Shown piece by piece: positions 50,288 to 58,570 of a stretch of 64,000 bases of DNA. Numbering within the stretch: the stretch's first letter is position 1; each line of letters opens with the position of its first letter. The notes beneath the pieces are model-generated. The model worked only from the letters and a program-made list of their open reading frames with translations. It was not told where the DNA came from and made no database searches. A program made the translations under genes and the position numbers. The DNA comes from JACVRW01 sp038323835 (GTDB taxonomy: Bacteria; Actinomycetota; Thermoleophilia; Solirubrobacterales; Thermoleophilaceae): NCBI GenBank assembly GCA_038323835.1, contig JBBQHI010000002.1:134354-198353 (forward strand), in the 5' to 3' direction.

Positions 50288-51768
50288 TATGTGAGGAGCC
50301 CGCGGCGGAAGCCCTCCGCCACTGCGGCCGGCCGGTCGCGCACGCCAAGCCGGTCGTAGATCTTCTCGAAGTGGGTCTTCACCGTGCTCTGGCTGATCAC
50401 CAGGTCCTCGGCGATCTGCGGGGTCGAGCGCCCTCGCGCCGCGAGCTGGAGGATCTCGCGCTCGCGCGGAGTGAGCGACGACGGGCGGAACTGGAAGCCG
50501 CGGCGGTCGAGGAAGCGGCCCATCTCCTCCCCCAGCGCCGTCAGGGTGCGCCGGAGCCGGTCGCCGAACGGGCGCACCTCGCGCCCGTAGAACTCGAGGC
50601 ACCCAAGGACCCGGCCGTCGGCCGAGATCGGGAAGGCCACTCCCGCGTGCAGCCCCGCCGCCGCGGCCGCGGAGCGTCGGTGGAACCCGGAGTCGGCGGA
50701 TGCATCGACGGTCCAGACCGGAGCACTCGTGGACCAGGCCCGCCCGGGCGGGCTGTCCGGCCCGAGCGAGAGCGAGAGCGACCGGGTGGCGGCCTCGAAC
50801 TCCGCGGCATCGGCGCGGGGCGAGCTCCAGAACGTCTGGCAGCGCAGGCGGCCGCCGCGCTCGTCCGGCATCCACAGCGCTCCGGCCACCCACCCGAGCG
50901 CGTTCCCGATGCCCGACAACAGCGCCTCGGCGGCCATGTCGACTCGCTCCCAGTCGGCCAGGGTCTCGGCCACCGCGTGCACGGCCCCGAGCTCGTCCCG
51001 GATCACCCGCTCCTCGGTTACGTCGCGCACCGTGCCGACGAGACGGCGTCCCCGCGTCTCGGGCTCGGAGGCCACCCGTGCCGTGCCCACCACCCAGCGG
51101 GCCTCGCCGTCGGGCCTCACCACACGCCACTCGGTGCGGGGCATCACTCCCGACTTCCGCAGCACCTCGAGCGCGACATCGAGGCTGGGCCGGTCCTCCT
51201 CGGACACCATCCCGAGCACGAGCTCGAGCGCGGGCTCGAAGGAGCCGCGCCGGACGCCGTAGATCGCGTACATCTCGTCCGACCAGGTCATGACGCCCGC
51301 CTCCGGGTCCCACTCCCAGGTACCGAGGTGGGCGAGCTCGGCCGCCTCCTCCAGCAGCAAGGACCGCTTGCGCAGCGCCTCGTTCAGGCACAGGGACTCG
51401 GTGAGGTCGTGGACGAAGCCCCCGAGCACGGGGGGAGAATCCGCCAGCACGCTCACCACGAACTCGACCCGGAGCTCGCGGCCGTCCGCGCGCAGCGCGG
51501 GCCTCTCCATCCGCCGGCCGACCAACTCCTGCCGGCCGGGTCCCACGGCCCGGGCGAACCGGGCCGGATGCCCGTTCCGCAGCCGGGGAGGCACCAGCAC
51601 CTCCCCCATCGTGCGTCCCAGCACCTCCGCCCGGTCGCGGAGGAACAGCCGGGCGGCGGCCGGGTTGAACTCCACGATCACGCCGCGTCCGTCCACCGCT
51701 ATAAATGCGTCGAGAGCCTCGTCCACCACTTGTTGCCAGGCCAGGGCCTCGCGTCCGCCCGCGCCCAT
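50287..51768 (-). CDS. PAS-PAS-GAF sensor with LuxR-type output domain
   Basis: A 493-aa cytoplasmic sensor-regulator. A first PAS domain (WQQVVDEALDAFIAVDGRGV to GGFVHDLTES) is followed by a second with PAC motif (WEWDPEAGVMTWSDEMYAIYGV to RRLVGTVRDVTEE). Next comes a GAF-like domain (LSGIGNALGWVAGALWMPDE to GRVLGCLEFYG), and last a LuxR helix-turn-helix (SLTPREREILQLAARGRSTP, then SQSTVKTHFEKIYDRLGV). It has no receiver or kinase, so it probably senses a ligand or redox state directly. The ATG at 51768 is preferred; the start is not certain. Confidence 0.88.
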   Translation of the reverse strand: MGAGGREALAWQQVVDEALDAFIAVDGRGVIVEFNPAAARLFLRDRAEVLGRTMGEVLVPPRLRNGHPARFARAVGPGRQELVGRRMERPALRADGRELRVEFVVSVLADSPPVLGGFVHDLTESLCLNEALRKRSLLLEEAAELAHLGTWEWDPEAGVMTWSDEMYAIYGVRRGSFEPALELVLGMVSEEDRPSLDVALEVLRKSGVMPRTEWRVVRPDGEARWVVGTARVASEPETRGRRLVGTVRDVTEERVIRDELGAVHAVAETLADWERVDMAAEALLSGIGNALGWVAGALWMPDERGGRLRCQTFWSSPRADAAEFEAATRSLSLSLGPDSPPGRAWSTSAPVWTVDASADSGFHRRSAAAAAGLHAGVAFPISADGRVLGCLEFYGREVRPFGDRLRRTLTALGEEMGRFLDRRGFQFRPSSLTPREREILQLAARGRSTPQIAEDLVISQSTVKTHFEKIYDRLGVRDRPAAVAEGFRRGLLT

Positions 51769-51851
51769 ATATGCGCAGTCTCTGTAAAGCGGTGCCCGGC
51801 GTGCATCGGGCAATCGACCTATATGCCGCTCACAGCCGGAGGGACCCGGCG

Positions 51852-51857
51852 TATAGT
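51852..51857 (+). promoter_or_regulatory. -10 element, leaderless start of tetR-like gene
   Basis: TATAGT ends 6 nt before the ATG at 51864; the best -10 hexamer of the set. Confidence 0.55.
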
Positions 51858-51863
51858 CGGATC

Positions 51864-52469
51864 ATGGCTCGCCCCCAGGCTCAGTCCGAGGACGCCCGGA
51901 AATCGGGGCGCGACCGCATCCTCGAAGCGGCCTACCCCCTCTTCAGCCGGGCGGGGATCCGGGCGGTCGGAGTGGACACCGTGGTGGAGGCGGCCAGCGT
52001 CGCGAAGATGACGCTCTACCGCAACTTCCCGTCGAAGAACGCCCTGGCCCTCGCCTTCATGGAGATGCGCGAGGAGCGCTGGACCCACGCATGGCTCCAG
52101 GCGGAGGTGGAGCGGCGCGCCGCCGAGCCCGCCGCGCGCCTGCTGGCCATCTTCGACGTCTTCGACGAGTGGTTCCACCGCGAGGACTTCGAGGGCTGCA
52201 CGTTCGTCAACGTCCTGCTCGAGCTGCCCGACACGGAGGATCCCGTGCGCCGGGCCACCGTGCGCCACCTGGCGAACATCCGTGATTTCCTCAGGTCGCT
52301 GGCCGGCGAGGCCGGGATTGCCGACCCGGACGCCTTCGCCCGGCAATGGCACATCCTGATGAAGGGCTCGATCGTCTCAGCCGGCGAGGGCGACCGCGAG
52401 GCCGCACGCCGGGCCCAGGAGCTCGGGGTGCTGCTGCTCGAGCGCCACGGCGCGCTCGAGCACAGCTGA
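51864..52469 (+). CDS. TetR-family transcriptional regulator
   Basis: A 201-aa repressor with the TetR helix-turn-helix (RILEAAYPLFSRAGIRAVGV, then VVEAASVAKMTLYRNFPSKN). The C-terminal ligand-binding part includes FEGCTFVNVLLELPDTEDPVR, as in the AcrR-like group that responds to small hydrophobic compounds. It is divergent from the PAS/LuxR gene and converges with the MetE-like gene, so its target is not obvious. Confidence 0.92.
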   Translation: MARPQAQSEDARKSGRDRILEAAYPLFSRAGIRAVGVDTVVEAASVAKMTLYRNFPSKNALALAFMEMREERWTHAWLQAEVERRAAEPAARLLAIFDVFDEWFHREDFEGCTFVNVLLELPDTEDPVRRATVRHLANIRDFLRSLAGEAGIADPDAFARQWHILMKGSIVSAGEGDREAARRAQELGVLLLERHGALEHS

Positions 52470-52478
52470 GACCTCGTC

Positions 52479-53648
52479 TCAGGAGACGCCGAGCTCCTCG
52501 GCGGCCGCCCGGGTCCCCTTGATCCGGTTCTCGATCTTCTGGAACGCCACGTCGCGGGCGAAGTCCGGTGAGCCGTGGTTCGGCTTCTCGTCGATGCTGA
52601 AGGGCGAGAACCCGCAGTCGTCGGTCGCGCCGAGGCGCTCCTTGGGAATGAAGTTGGCCGCCCTGACCAGCTGGTCCCTGATCTCCTCTGGGCTCTCCAC
52701 CCGCGGGTTCTGCGGGTTCACGACGCCGACGTAACACATCTGCGCGACCCCGTTCGCGTCCTCACGGCTGTGCTTGCCGATCGACTCGTAGACGGGATCC
52801 TTCTCCCGCTCGCTGGCCATCTGAATCAGGAAGTAGCCGGCGTTGATCTTGAACATGTGCGGCAGCAGGTCGTTGTAGGGCACGTCCGCGCTGTGCACCG
52901 AGTCCCGGTCGCCGCCCGGGCAGGTGTGGATGCCGATGTTCACCCGCTCCTCCGGTGAGAAGCGGTCGAACACGTTGTTGTTGAGCTCGATGAAGTGCGG
53001 CAGCATCCCGGCGCCGGTCCAGGGGTTGCGCGGGTCGGCGCGCGTGGCCAGCCGGCCCTCGGTGAAGTCCACTGAGACGCGCTCCGCGCCGGCGTCGAAG
53101 GCCTGCCGGATGTCGCGCTCGGTCTCGTCGCAGACCTGACCCTCGAACTCCTCCCGGGAGTAGCCGTCGATCTCGTCCTTGAGCGGATAGAGAAGCGCGA
53201 GCATCGACGGAGCGATCACCGCCTGCTTCATGGGCTTGGTCGCGTACTTGATCGACTTCTTCAGCGTGTCGGCGGCATAGGTGGAGTAGCTGAACGGGCC
53301 GCCGGTGATGCGCGGAAGCTGGCGCCCGTGACCGTCGGCGAAGATGGCGAAGAACTGCCCATCGCCGGCGAAGTTGTCCGCCAGGCCCGTGCCGGCGAGC
53401 GTCTCCGCGATCGGATACGTGGCGAAGCTCGACCAGCGCTGCTCACCGTCTGACACGATCGGCGCGCCGGTGGCCTCGGCCCGCTCGATCGAGTCTTTTA
53501 CCGCCTCGTCCTGGAGCTTCTCCAGGTCGTCGAAGCTGATCTTGCCGTCGTCGTACTCCGCGTACGCGGCCTGGAGCTTGGACGGACGGGGCAGCGAGCC
53601 CACGGGTTCCGTCGGGATGCCCGTGTCGGTCCTCGGGTCGTATGCCAT
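52479..53648 (-). CDS. MetE-like (UROD/MetE superfamily) methyltransferase
   Basis: A 389-aa protein similar to the C-terminal catalytic half of cobalamin-independent methionine synthase. The N-terminal GIPTEPVGSLPRP is the family start motif. Zinc ligands are visible in IGIHTCPGGD and TDDCGFSP. The length shows that the N-terminal half of MetE is absent, as in the short forms and in coenzyme M epoxyalkane transferases. It may transfer a methyl or alkyl group to a thiol. AGAGGA precedes the ATG. Confidence 0.85.
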   Translation of the reverse strand: MAYDPRTDTGIPTEPVGSLPRPSKLQAAYAEYDDGKISFDDLEKLQDEAVKDSIERAEATGAPIVSDGEQRWSSFATYPIAETLAGTGLADNFAGDGQFFAIFADGHGRQLPRITGGPFSYSTYAADTLKKSIKYATKPMKQAVIAPSMLALLYPLKDEIDGYSREEFEGQVCDETERDIRQAFDAGAERVSVDFTEGRLATRADPRNPWTGAGMLPHFIELNNNVFDRFSPEERVNIGIHTCPGGDRDSVHSADVPYNDLLPHMFKINAGYFLIQMASEREKDPVYESIGKHSREDANGVAQMCYVGVVNPQNPRVESPEEIRDQLVRAANFIPKERLGATDDCGFSPFSIDEKPNHGSPDFARDVAFQKIENRIKGTRAAAEELGVS

Positions 53649-53766
53649 ATTCGTCCTCTTTTCCGCATCGGTCGCCTCCGGCGGACGGGGGATACAGACC
53701 CGTCTGTCGAGTGGGCCCGAACATAGCCGGGCGGCCCCGCAGTTGCAACCGGCGCCGGTGCGGTGT

Positions 53767-53772
53767 TAGCGT
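53767..53772 (+). promoter_or_regulatory. -10 element, leaderless start at 53779
   Basis: TAGCGT ends 6 nt before the ATG at 53779. Confidence 0.5.
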
Positions 53773-53778
53773 CGCGCA

Positions 53779-54507
53779 ATGGGTGGTACTGGTCTGTCTC
53801 ATACGCATGACGACCACGAGGGGACTCCGCGCTCAGGTCCGCTCGACACCCTCCTGAGGCACGGCGGGGCCACCATGGCCGCCGAGCACGGGGCGATCGT
53901 GGCGCTCGACTACGGGTCATCGGCCGGCGAGGTGGCCCTCGGCATGCGAGCGGTGGGCCTCGCCGATCGCTCTGAGCTCTCCGTCATGGAGCTGCTGGGA
54001 GAACCGCCGGCGTTCGACGCCGCGGTGGAGGCGCTCACGGGCCTCGCCCCACGGGTGGGGCGCGCCGTATATCTCGACGGCTGGTGGTGCGTCACCGGTC
54101 CCGGGCGAGTGGTGATCCTCGGTCAGCCCGGGCGGAGGCCGGAGCTGGCCGCGCGCCTCGGCTCCCGGCCGGACCTCGCCTCGTCGGACATCACCAGCCG
54201 CAGCGCGGTGCTCTCCGTGCTCGGGCCGCGGGCGGAGTCCCTGACCACGGCGGCGGGGCTCGTGGGCCTGCCCGGAATGCCCCTTGGGGCCACCATCGTC
54301 GGCACCCTGGCCGGCCGCGAGGCGCTGGTCGTGCGCGACGGGCCGGAGTCGTACCTCGTGTCGCTGGCAGTGGGCGACGCAGTACACGTCTGGGAGACGC
54401 TGCTCGACGTGGGGCACCCGATGGGCGTGGGCTTCATCGGCCGGGAGGCACTCGACCGCCTGGCCGTGAGCGCCCGCATGCGCGACCGCCAGGACCACGT
54501 GGGCTGA
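53779..54507 (+). CDS. GcvT/YgfZ-like folate-binding fold protein
   Basis: A 242-aa protein with features of the aminomethyltransferase/sarcosine oxidase gamma fold: VALDYGSSAGEVALGMRAVG, LADRSELSVMELLGEP and ITSRSAVLSVLGPRAESLTT, then the C-terminal GVGFIGREALDRLAVSARMR. It is shorter than GcvT (about 360 aa) and lacks obvious catalytic residues, so it could be a folate-binding or redox-partner protein. The start at 53779 is supported by the -10 box. Confidence 0.65.
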   Translation: MGGTGLSHTHDDHEGTPRSGPLDTLLRHGGATMAAEHGAIVALDYGSSAGEVALGMRAVGLADRSELSVMELLGEPPAFDAAVEALTGLAPRVGRAVYLDGWWCVTGPGRVVILGQPGRRPELAARLGSRPDLASSDITSRSAVLSVLGPRAESLTTAAGLVGLPGMPLGATIVGTLAGREALVVRDGPESYLVSLAVGDAVHVWETLLDVGHPMGVGFIGREALDRLAVSARMRDRQDHVG

Positions 54508-54519
54508 CTCCGCGGCCGC

Positions 54520-55092
54520 TCAGCGGTGCACGGCGGCCAGCAGCGACGCGTACGAGCGAACGAGCAGCGCGCGCTCGCGCGCGAGCAGCGGGTTGTCGGG
54601 ATCGCTGCCGGCCTCGACCCAGCGGTCGGACACGTCCATCGCCTCGGCCCTGAGCGCCGCGGCCTGCTCCACGACGGCGGGATCGACGTCGTACGAGTAG
54701 GCGTACAGCTCGCGGAGCGCGGCCACCAGCTCCGGCGAGGTTCCCGAGCCCTCGCCCTGCTGGGACTCGCGGTGAACGCGCCACCACTCCACCTCCAGCT
54801 CCGCGGCGCGCGTCGGATCGAGCGCGCTGCCCTCGCTCTTGCGCACCAGCTGGTAGAAGCGCCGCATCAGCGCCCGGGCGGCGTCGGGGTCGTTGTCGGG
54901 GAAAGGCGCCCACTTCTGGTTCGCCCTCAGCACCAGCCACGCCCCGACCAGGGTGCGCGTCCGGTTCATGCCGAACGCCGCGCGAACGAGGCCCACCGAG
55001 GCAGCGAGGAACGGTCCCCAGCGCCGCTGGTAGTAGGTCTCCCACGCGCGGCACTCGAGCGTGCCGACCCTCCGTGGGTCGAAGGAGTACAT
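54520..55092 (-). CDS. Conserved-looking helical protein, unknown function
   Basis: A 190-aa protein beginning MYSFDPRRVGTLECRAWETY. It is largely helical and rich in Arg/Ala/Trp (WWRVHRESQQ, DVSDRWVEAG). A probable membrane-proximal segment GPFLAASVGLVRAAFGMNRT is near the N-terminus. The ATG at 55092 lies 8 bp after the LysE gene stop, so the pair is probably co-transcribed. I do not recognise the family. Confidence 0.65.
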   Translation of the reverse strand: MYSFDPRRVGTLECRAWETYYQRRWGPFLAASVGLVRAAFGMNRTRTLVGAWLVLRANQKWAPFPDNDPDAARALMRRFYQLVRKSEGSALDPTRAAELEVEWWRVHRESQQGEGSGTSPELVAALRELYAYSYDVDPAVVEQAAALRAEAMDVSDRWVEAGSDPDNPLLARERALLVRSYASLLAAVHR

Positions 55093-55100
55093 CCGCGGGC

Positions 55101-55724
55101 TCAGTCGTCCTTGAGGGCGCCGTAGGCCAGGGCGCCGCCGAAGCCGATCAGACCCAGCCCGGCCACGGCGTCGGCCACCCGCAGCGCGCGCTCTCCGGCC
55201 GCGCGCCGGGCCAGCGCGGTGCCGGAGGCCAGCAGTGTGGTCCAGGTGAGGCTCCCCACCCCCACCCCGGCCACGAGCATCACGGCCGCTCCCGAGCTGC
55301 CGGCAGCACCGGCCACGCTGGCGGCGGCGAAGATGGCCGCCCAGGAAGCGATGGTGGCCGGGTTCGACGCCGTGCCCGCGAGCGAGGTGAGAAACGCCTG
55401 CAGAGGCATGGCCACCTCCTCCGGCACCTCGTTCCCGAGCCTCACGCGGAAGGCGCTGTAGAGCGTCCGCGCCCCAAGGGCCAGGAGCACGACGGCGCCC
55501 ACCACCCCGAGCGCGACGCGCACCGGCTGGATGGCGAGGAACGGCGCGGCTCCGGCCGCCCCACAGGCCGCGTAGAGGACATCCACGACGGCGATCCCGG
55601 CCCCGATCGCGAGTCCCACCGCCCAGCCATAACGGAGCGTGGAGCGGAGCAGGAAGAGCGACATCGGCCCGAGCTGGAGCGCAACGAAGAACCCGAGCCC
55701 GATGCCGACCACGACGGAGTGCAA
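55101..55724 (-). CDS. LysE-family exporter
   Basis: A 207-aa membrane protein with six hydrophobic segments. The family start GIGLGFFVALQLGPMSLFLL matches the LysE/RhtB glycine-proline motif (GPxxL), and LTSLAGTASNPATIASWAAIF is the second conserved block. It exports amino acids or related metabolites. TTG start; AAAAT lies 6 nt upstream. Confidence 0.88.
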   Translation of the reverse strand: MHSVVVGIGLGFFVALQLGPMSLFLLRSTLRYGWAVGLAIGAGIAVVDVLYAACGAAGAAPFLAIQPVRVALGVVGAVVLLALGARTLYSAFRVRLGNEVPEEVAMPLQAFLTSLAGTASNPATIASWAAIFAAASVAGAAGSSGAAVMLVAGVGVGSLTWTTLLASGTALARRAAGERALRVADAVAGLGLIGFGGALAYGALKDD

Positions 55725-55813
55725 GCGGCGATTTTCTCACGCCGCCGGACGCGACGGCGGAGCCGACCCGGGGAGCGCGCCACCTCGCGGCGGCTCCCCG
55801 GATCCCCCTGCGG

Positions 55814-56248
55814 TTACGGGCGGCTTCCGCCCGGGCCGGACGGAGCGGAGCGGCGGAGGACGATCCCGCGGTCGGCGAGGAACGCGGCGGTGTTGTTCTG
55901 ACCAGCGACGGCGGCGGCGGTGGACGCCTCGTTGACGCCGACGGTGGGCTGAGCCGAGGAGCCGCCGACGGCGGTGGCGGTGGACGCCTCGTCGACACCC
56001 GCGGTGGTGGCGGTCTGGCTGGCGGCGTTCGACACGGCCGCCGCGGTGGACGCCTCGTTCACGCCGGTGGCGGACACGCCGATGTGCGGAGCGGCGACCA
56101 CCGCGGGCGTGGCGGAGTTCGAATCGTCACTCAGGAATCCATCGTCCAGCGCCACGTACGCGCCGGTGGCACCGGCGAATCCGAGCGCCAGCGCGACAGC
56201 GGGCACCATCAGGTTCTGACGTTGGGGCAGGCGGATTGCGTAGGACAT
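55814..56248 (-). CDS. Membrane-anchored protein with GV(N/D)EAST repeats
   Basis: A 144-aa protein with one N-terminal helix (LMVPAVALALGFAGATGAYVAL). It also has three near-perfect repeats GVNEASTAAAV, GVDEASTATAV and GVNEASTAAAV, spaced about 27 residues apart, with Ser/Ala/Gln-rich linkers. It ends AFLADRGIVLRRSAP. No known domain; the repeats suggest a small extracytoplasmic repeat protein or a modified peptide substrate. GGGAG lies 5 nt before the ATG at 56248, directly after a long hairpin in the 5' leader. Confidence 0.7.
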   Translation of the reverse strand: MSYAIRLPQRQNLMVPAVALALGFAGATGAYVALDDGFLSDDSNSATPAVVAAPHIGVSATGVNEASTAAAVSNAASQTATTAGVDEASTATAVGGSSAQPTVGVNEASTAAAVAGQNNTAAFLADRGIVLRRSAPSGPGGSRP

Positions 56249-56267
56249 GAGCACTCCCTCGTTAGGA

Positions 56268-56325
56268 GGCCCCGCCGGAGACCCTCACTTCGATCGGCGT
56301 CGCGAGTCTTGTGGGCGGCGGGGCC
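56268..56325 (-). promoter_or_regulatory. Long structured leader before the EAST-repeat gene
   Basis: GGCCCCGCCG and CGGCGGGGCC (10-bp perfect stem) enclose a 38-nt interior that can fold further (GACTCGCGAC...GAGGGTC). The hairpin ends 19 nt before the ATG, close to the ribosome binding site, so it could gate translation. I do not match it to a known riboswitch. Confidence 0.45.
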
Positions 56326-56380
56326 TGTTTGCCGATCGCCAATGTTCTATCCCGGCTGCTCAGGGCCGTCTGAGCGGTTC

Positions 56381-56408
56381 GTCACAGAAGTGACCGTGCG
56401 TTGGTCAC
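56381..56408 (+). promoter_or_regulatory. GTCAC/GTGAC motif cluster
   Basis: GTCAC-AGAA-GTGAC (56381-56394) is a perfect dyad followed by another GTCAC at 56404-56408, 80-107 bp before the ATG at 56488. Possible operator. Confidence 0.3.
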
Positions 56409-56487
56409 ACAAGCGCGGGTGTGGGTTGCCCGCCGCAACTCGCCCCCTTAAGCTCGCGCACTCTTTCTCACCATCAGGGGAGGCTTC

Positions 56488-57132
56488 ATGTTGAGTCGGC
56501 TTCGTGGTCGTCTGACCTACGCAAACGTGATCGCGACCATCGCGCTGTTCGCCGCGCTCGGGGGCACCAGCTACGCCGCCCTCAGGTTGCCGAAGAACTC
56601 GGTCGGGTCCAAGCAGATCCGGAAGAACGCCGTGACGTCGGCGAAGGTCAAGGCAGGATCGCTGCTCACGAGCGACTTCAAGGCGTCCCAGCGCAGGGGC
56701 CTGCGCGGCCCGGCCGGTGCGGCGGGCAAGCAGGGCGGTCAGGGAGTTCCGGGCCCCGTGACCGGCAATCTGCCGAGCGGCGCCACCGTGCGCGGCGTCT
56801 ACAACCTCGACTTCGTCGCGACCACCCTGGACCAGATCCAGGGCGGCTCGATTTCGTTTGGGCTGCGGCTGCCACGAAAGCCGACCGTGAGCTTCGTGGC
56901 GGTCGACGGTCTGCCGACATCGAACTGTCCCGGAACCCCGACGACCCCCGAGGCCGCGCCGGGAGTCCTCTGCATCTACAAGGTCGCCGAGAACAACACG
57001 GGCATTTTCGCCGTCTGCGACCAGGACTGCAATACCGGGGTCGCGGAGCGCGACGGCGCGCTCATCTACATGCATGCCGTCACAGGCACCCGGGCCTTCG
57101 CGAGCGGCGCCTGGGCGGTGAGGGCCCCGTAA
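56488..57132 (+). CDS. Secreted protein with short collagen-like segment
   Basis: A 214-aa exported protein. The N-terminus (VIATIALFAALGGTSYAALRLPKNSVG) matches the 'ALFxALxGxSYA' family seen at 7384, followed by QIRKNAVTSAKVKAGSLLTSDF. A Gly-rich segment (GLRGPAGAAGKQGGQGVPGP) is collagen-like with GXY triplets at about residues 71-91. The C-terminal domain of about 120 residues has four Cys (SNCPGTP, GVLCIY, VCDQDCNTG) and beta character. GGGAGG precedes the ATG. Probable surface or spore-coat-like protein; role unknown. Confidence 0.78.
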   Translation: MLSRLRGRLTYANVIATIALFAALGGTSYAALRLPKNSVGSKQIRKNAVTSAKVKAGSLLTSDFKASQRRGLRGPAGAAGKQGGQGVPGPVTGNLPSGATVRGVYNLDFVATTLDQIQGGSISFGLRLPRKPTVSFVAVDGLPTSNCPGTPTTPEAAPGVLCIYKVAENNTGIFAVCDQDCNTGVAERDGALIYMHAVTGTRAFASGAWAVRAP

Positions 57133-57135
57133 GTC

Positions 57136-57161
57136 GAGAGCCCGCCGGCCGGCGGGCTCTC
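57136..57161. terminator. Bidirectional terminator hairpin
   Basis: GAGAGCCCGCC-GGCC-GGCGGGCTCTC, a perfect 11-bp stem 4 bp after the collagen-like gene. It also lies just past the 3' end of tRNA-Pro on the other strand and could serve both. Confidence 0.7.
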
Positions 57162-57166
57162 CAAGG

Positions 57167-57240
57167 TCGGGGCGACTGGATTTGAACCAGCGACCTTTCG
57201 GCCCCCAGCCGAATGCGCTACCAAACTGCGCCACGCCCCG
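57167..57240 (-). tRNA. tRNA-Pro (GGG)
   Basis: Minus-strand tRNA of 74 nt with acceptor CGGGGCG/CGCCCCG, D-arm GGCGCAGTTTGGTAGCGC, anticodon loop CTGGGGG in TTCGG/CCGAA giving GGG, and T-arm CTGGTTCAAATCCAG. Confidence 0.95.
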
Positions 57241-57356
57241 AAGCGAAGGCGAGTGCAGTCTAGCTCCGACCTCACATCGGGACCAGAAGCCCATGCGTCG
57301 GCGGGGTACCATCGCCGCCCCTCGCACTCGCAGTCTGCTCGCTCGAAAGGACGCGT

Positions 57357-57770
57357 ATGAGCACCGAAGCACCCTCCCCCCTTCCCATCGTCTTCATCCA
57401 CGGGATGTGGATGACGCCGCTGAGCTGGGAGCACTGGATCGAGCGCTACCGGGCGCGCGGCCTCAAGGTGCACGCGCCGGCGTGGCCGGGGCTCGAGGGT
57501 GACATCGAGGCGCTTCGCCGCGATCCCGCGCCGCTCAGGGGATACAAGAACCCGGACCGTGCGCCGCTGCTGCTGGTGACCGGTGCCGAGGACCGCATCT
57601 GCCCGCCGTCGGTGAACAAGGCCAACTTCGGCCACCAGAAGAAGGCACCGTCCGCCACCGACCACAAGGAGTCCCCTGGCCGTTGTCACTTCCCGGGCCA
57701 GGACGGCCGGGAGGAGGTGGCCGACTTCATCCTCGACTGGACCACGAGCCACGCGCGGGCCACCGCGTGA
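57357..57770 (+). pseudogene. Alpha/beta hydrolase with internal in-frame deletion
   Basis: A 137-aa open frame that fuses the N-terminal third of an alpha/beta hydrolase (IVFIHGMWMTPLSWEHWIERY...LRG) to its C-terminal third (NPDRAPLLLVTGAEDRICPP...REEVADFILDW). The join lies after residue 62. The intervening 100 or more residues of the family, with the GxSxG nucleophile elbow, are missing. The acid (GAED) and a His (CHFPG) remain. The frame is intact and followed by a GTGA overlap with the MBL gene, so it is still translated. It cannot be an active hydrolase in the usual way. Confidence 0.78.
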
Positions 57771-58561
57771 GCGGCGTCCGCATAACCCACATTGGGGGGC
57801 CGACGGTCCTGATCGAGGTGGGCGGCTGGCGACTGCTCACCGACCCCACGTTCGATCCCCCCGGGAAGAGGTACTTCTTCGGCTGGGGCACGATGTCGCG
57901 CAAGCTGGCGGGACCAGCCGTCCCCGCGGCCGAGCTCGGAGAGATCGACGCCGTCCTGCTGAGCCACGACCACCATGGCGACAACCTCGACCCCGCCGGG
58001 CGCGCGCTGCTTCCGTCCGCCGGCGTGGTGGTGACCACCGCGCCGGGGGCCAGGCGGCTCGGCGGGTCGGCCCGCGGGCTCGAGCCGTGGCGGACCACCC
58101 GGCTCGAGGCACCGGACCGCCCCGCGATCGAGATCACCGCCACGCCCTGCCGCCACGGCCCGCCGCTGAGCCACCCGATCGTGGGCGACGTGATCGGGTT
58201 CGGGCTGCGCTGGGACGGCCAGGAGCATGGGGTGCTCTGGATCTCCGGCGACACCGTGCTCTACGACGGCGTGCGCGAGGTGGCCGACCGCCTCCAGGTG
58301 GACACCGCTCTCCTGCACCTGGGCGGCGTGCAGTTCCCGGTGTCAGGCCCGGTCCGGTACACGATGACCGCCAAGGACGCCGTGGAGCTTTGCGGTCTCG
58401 TTCACCCCCGCACCGTGATCCCGATCCACTACGAGGGCTGGAAGCACTTCCACCAGGGGCGGGAGGCGATCGAGCGCGACTGGGCGACGGCGCCGGAGGG
58501 CTTCCGCCAGAGCGTCCGCTGGCTGCCGATCGGCAGCGCGGAAGAGCTCGCCCTCGCGTGA
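57767..58561 (+). CDS. UlaG-like metallo-beta-lactamase fold hydrolase
   Basis: A 264-aa MBL-fold protein. GTG start overlapping the previous stop (GTGA). Metal-binding motif LLSHDHHGDNLD, downstream His in TPCRHGPPLSH, Asp in WISGDTVLYDGV and final His in VIPIHYEGWKHF. It resembles UlaG/N-acyl phosphatidylethanolamine phospholipase D-type lactonases. Substrate unknown. Confidence 0.88.
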   Translation: MSGVRITHIGGPTVLIEVGGWRLLTDPTFDPPGKRYFFGWGTMSRKLAGPAVPAAELGEIDAVLLSHDHHGDNLDPAGRALLPSAGVVVTTAPGARRLGGSARGLEPWRTTRLEAPDRPAIEITATPCRHGPPLSHPIVGDVIGFGLRWDGQEHGVLWISGDTVLYDGVREVADRLQVDTALLHLGGVQFPVSGPVRYTMTAKDAVELCGLVHPRTVIPIHYEGWKHFHQGREAIERDWATAPEGFRQSVRWLPIGSAEELALA

Positions 58562-58570
58562 TTTAGCGTC

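Noticed and set aside
52479..53648. MetE-like gene as part of the B12 regulon (B12-independent backup under riboswitch control)
   Set aside because: No cobalamin riboswitch blocks are visible upstream of 53648; the leader is short and has an ordinary AGAGGA site.
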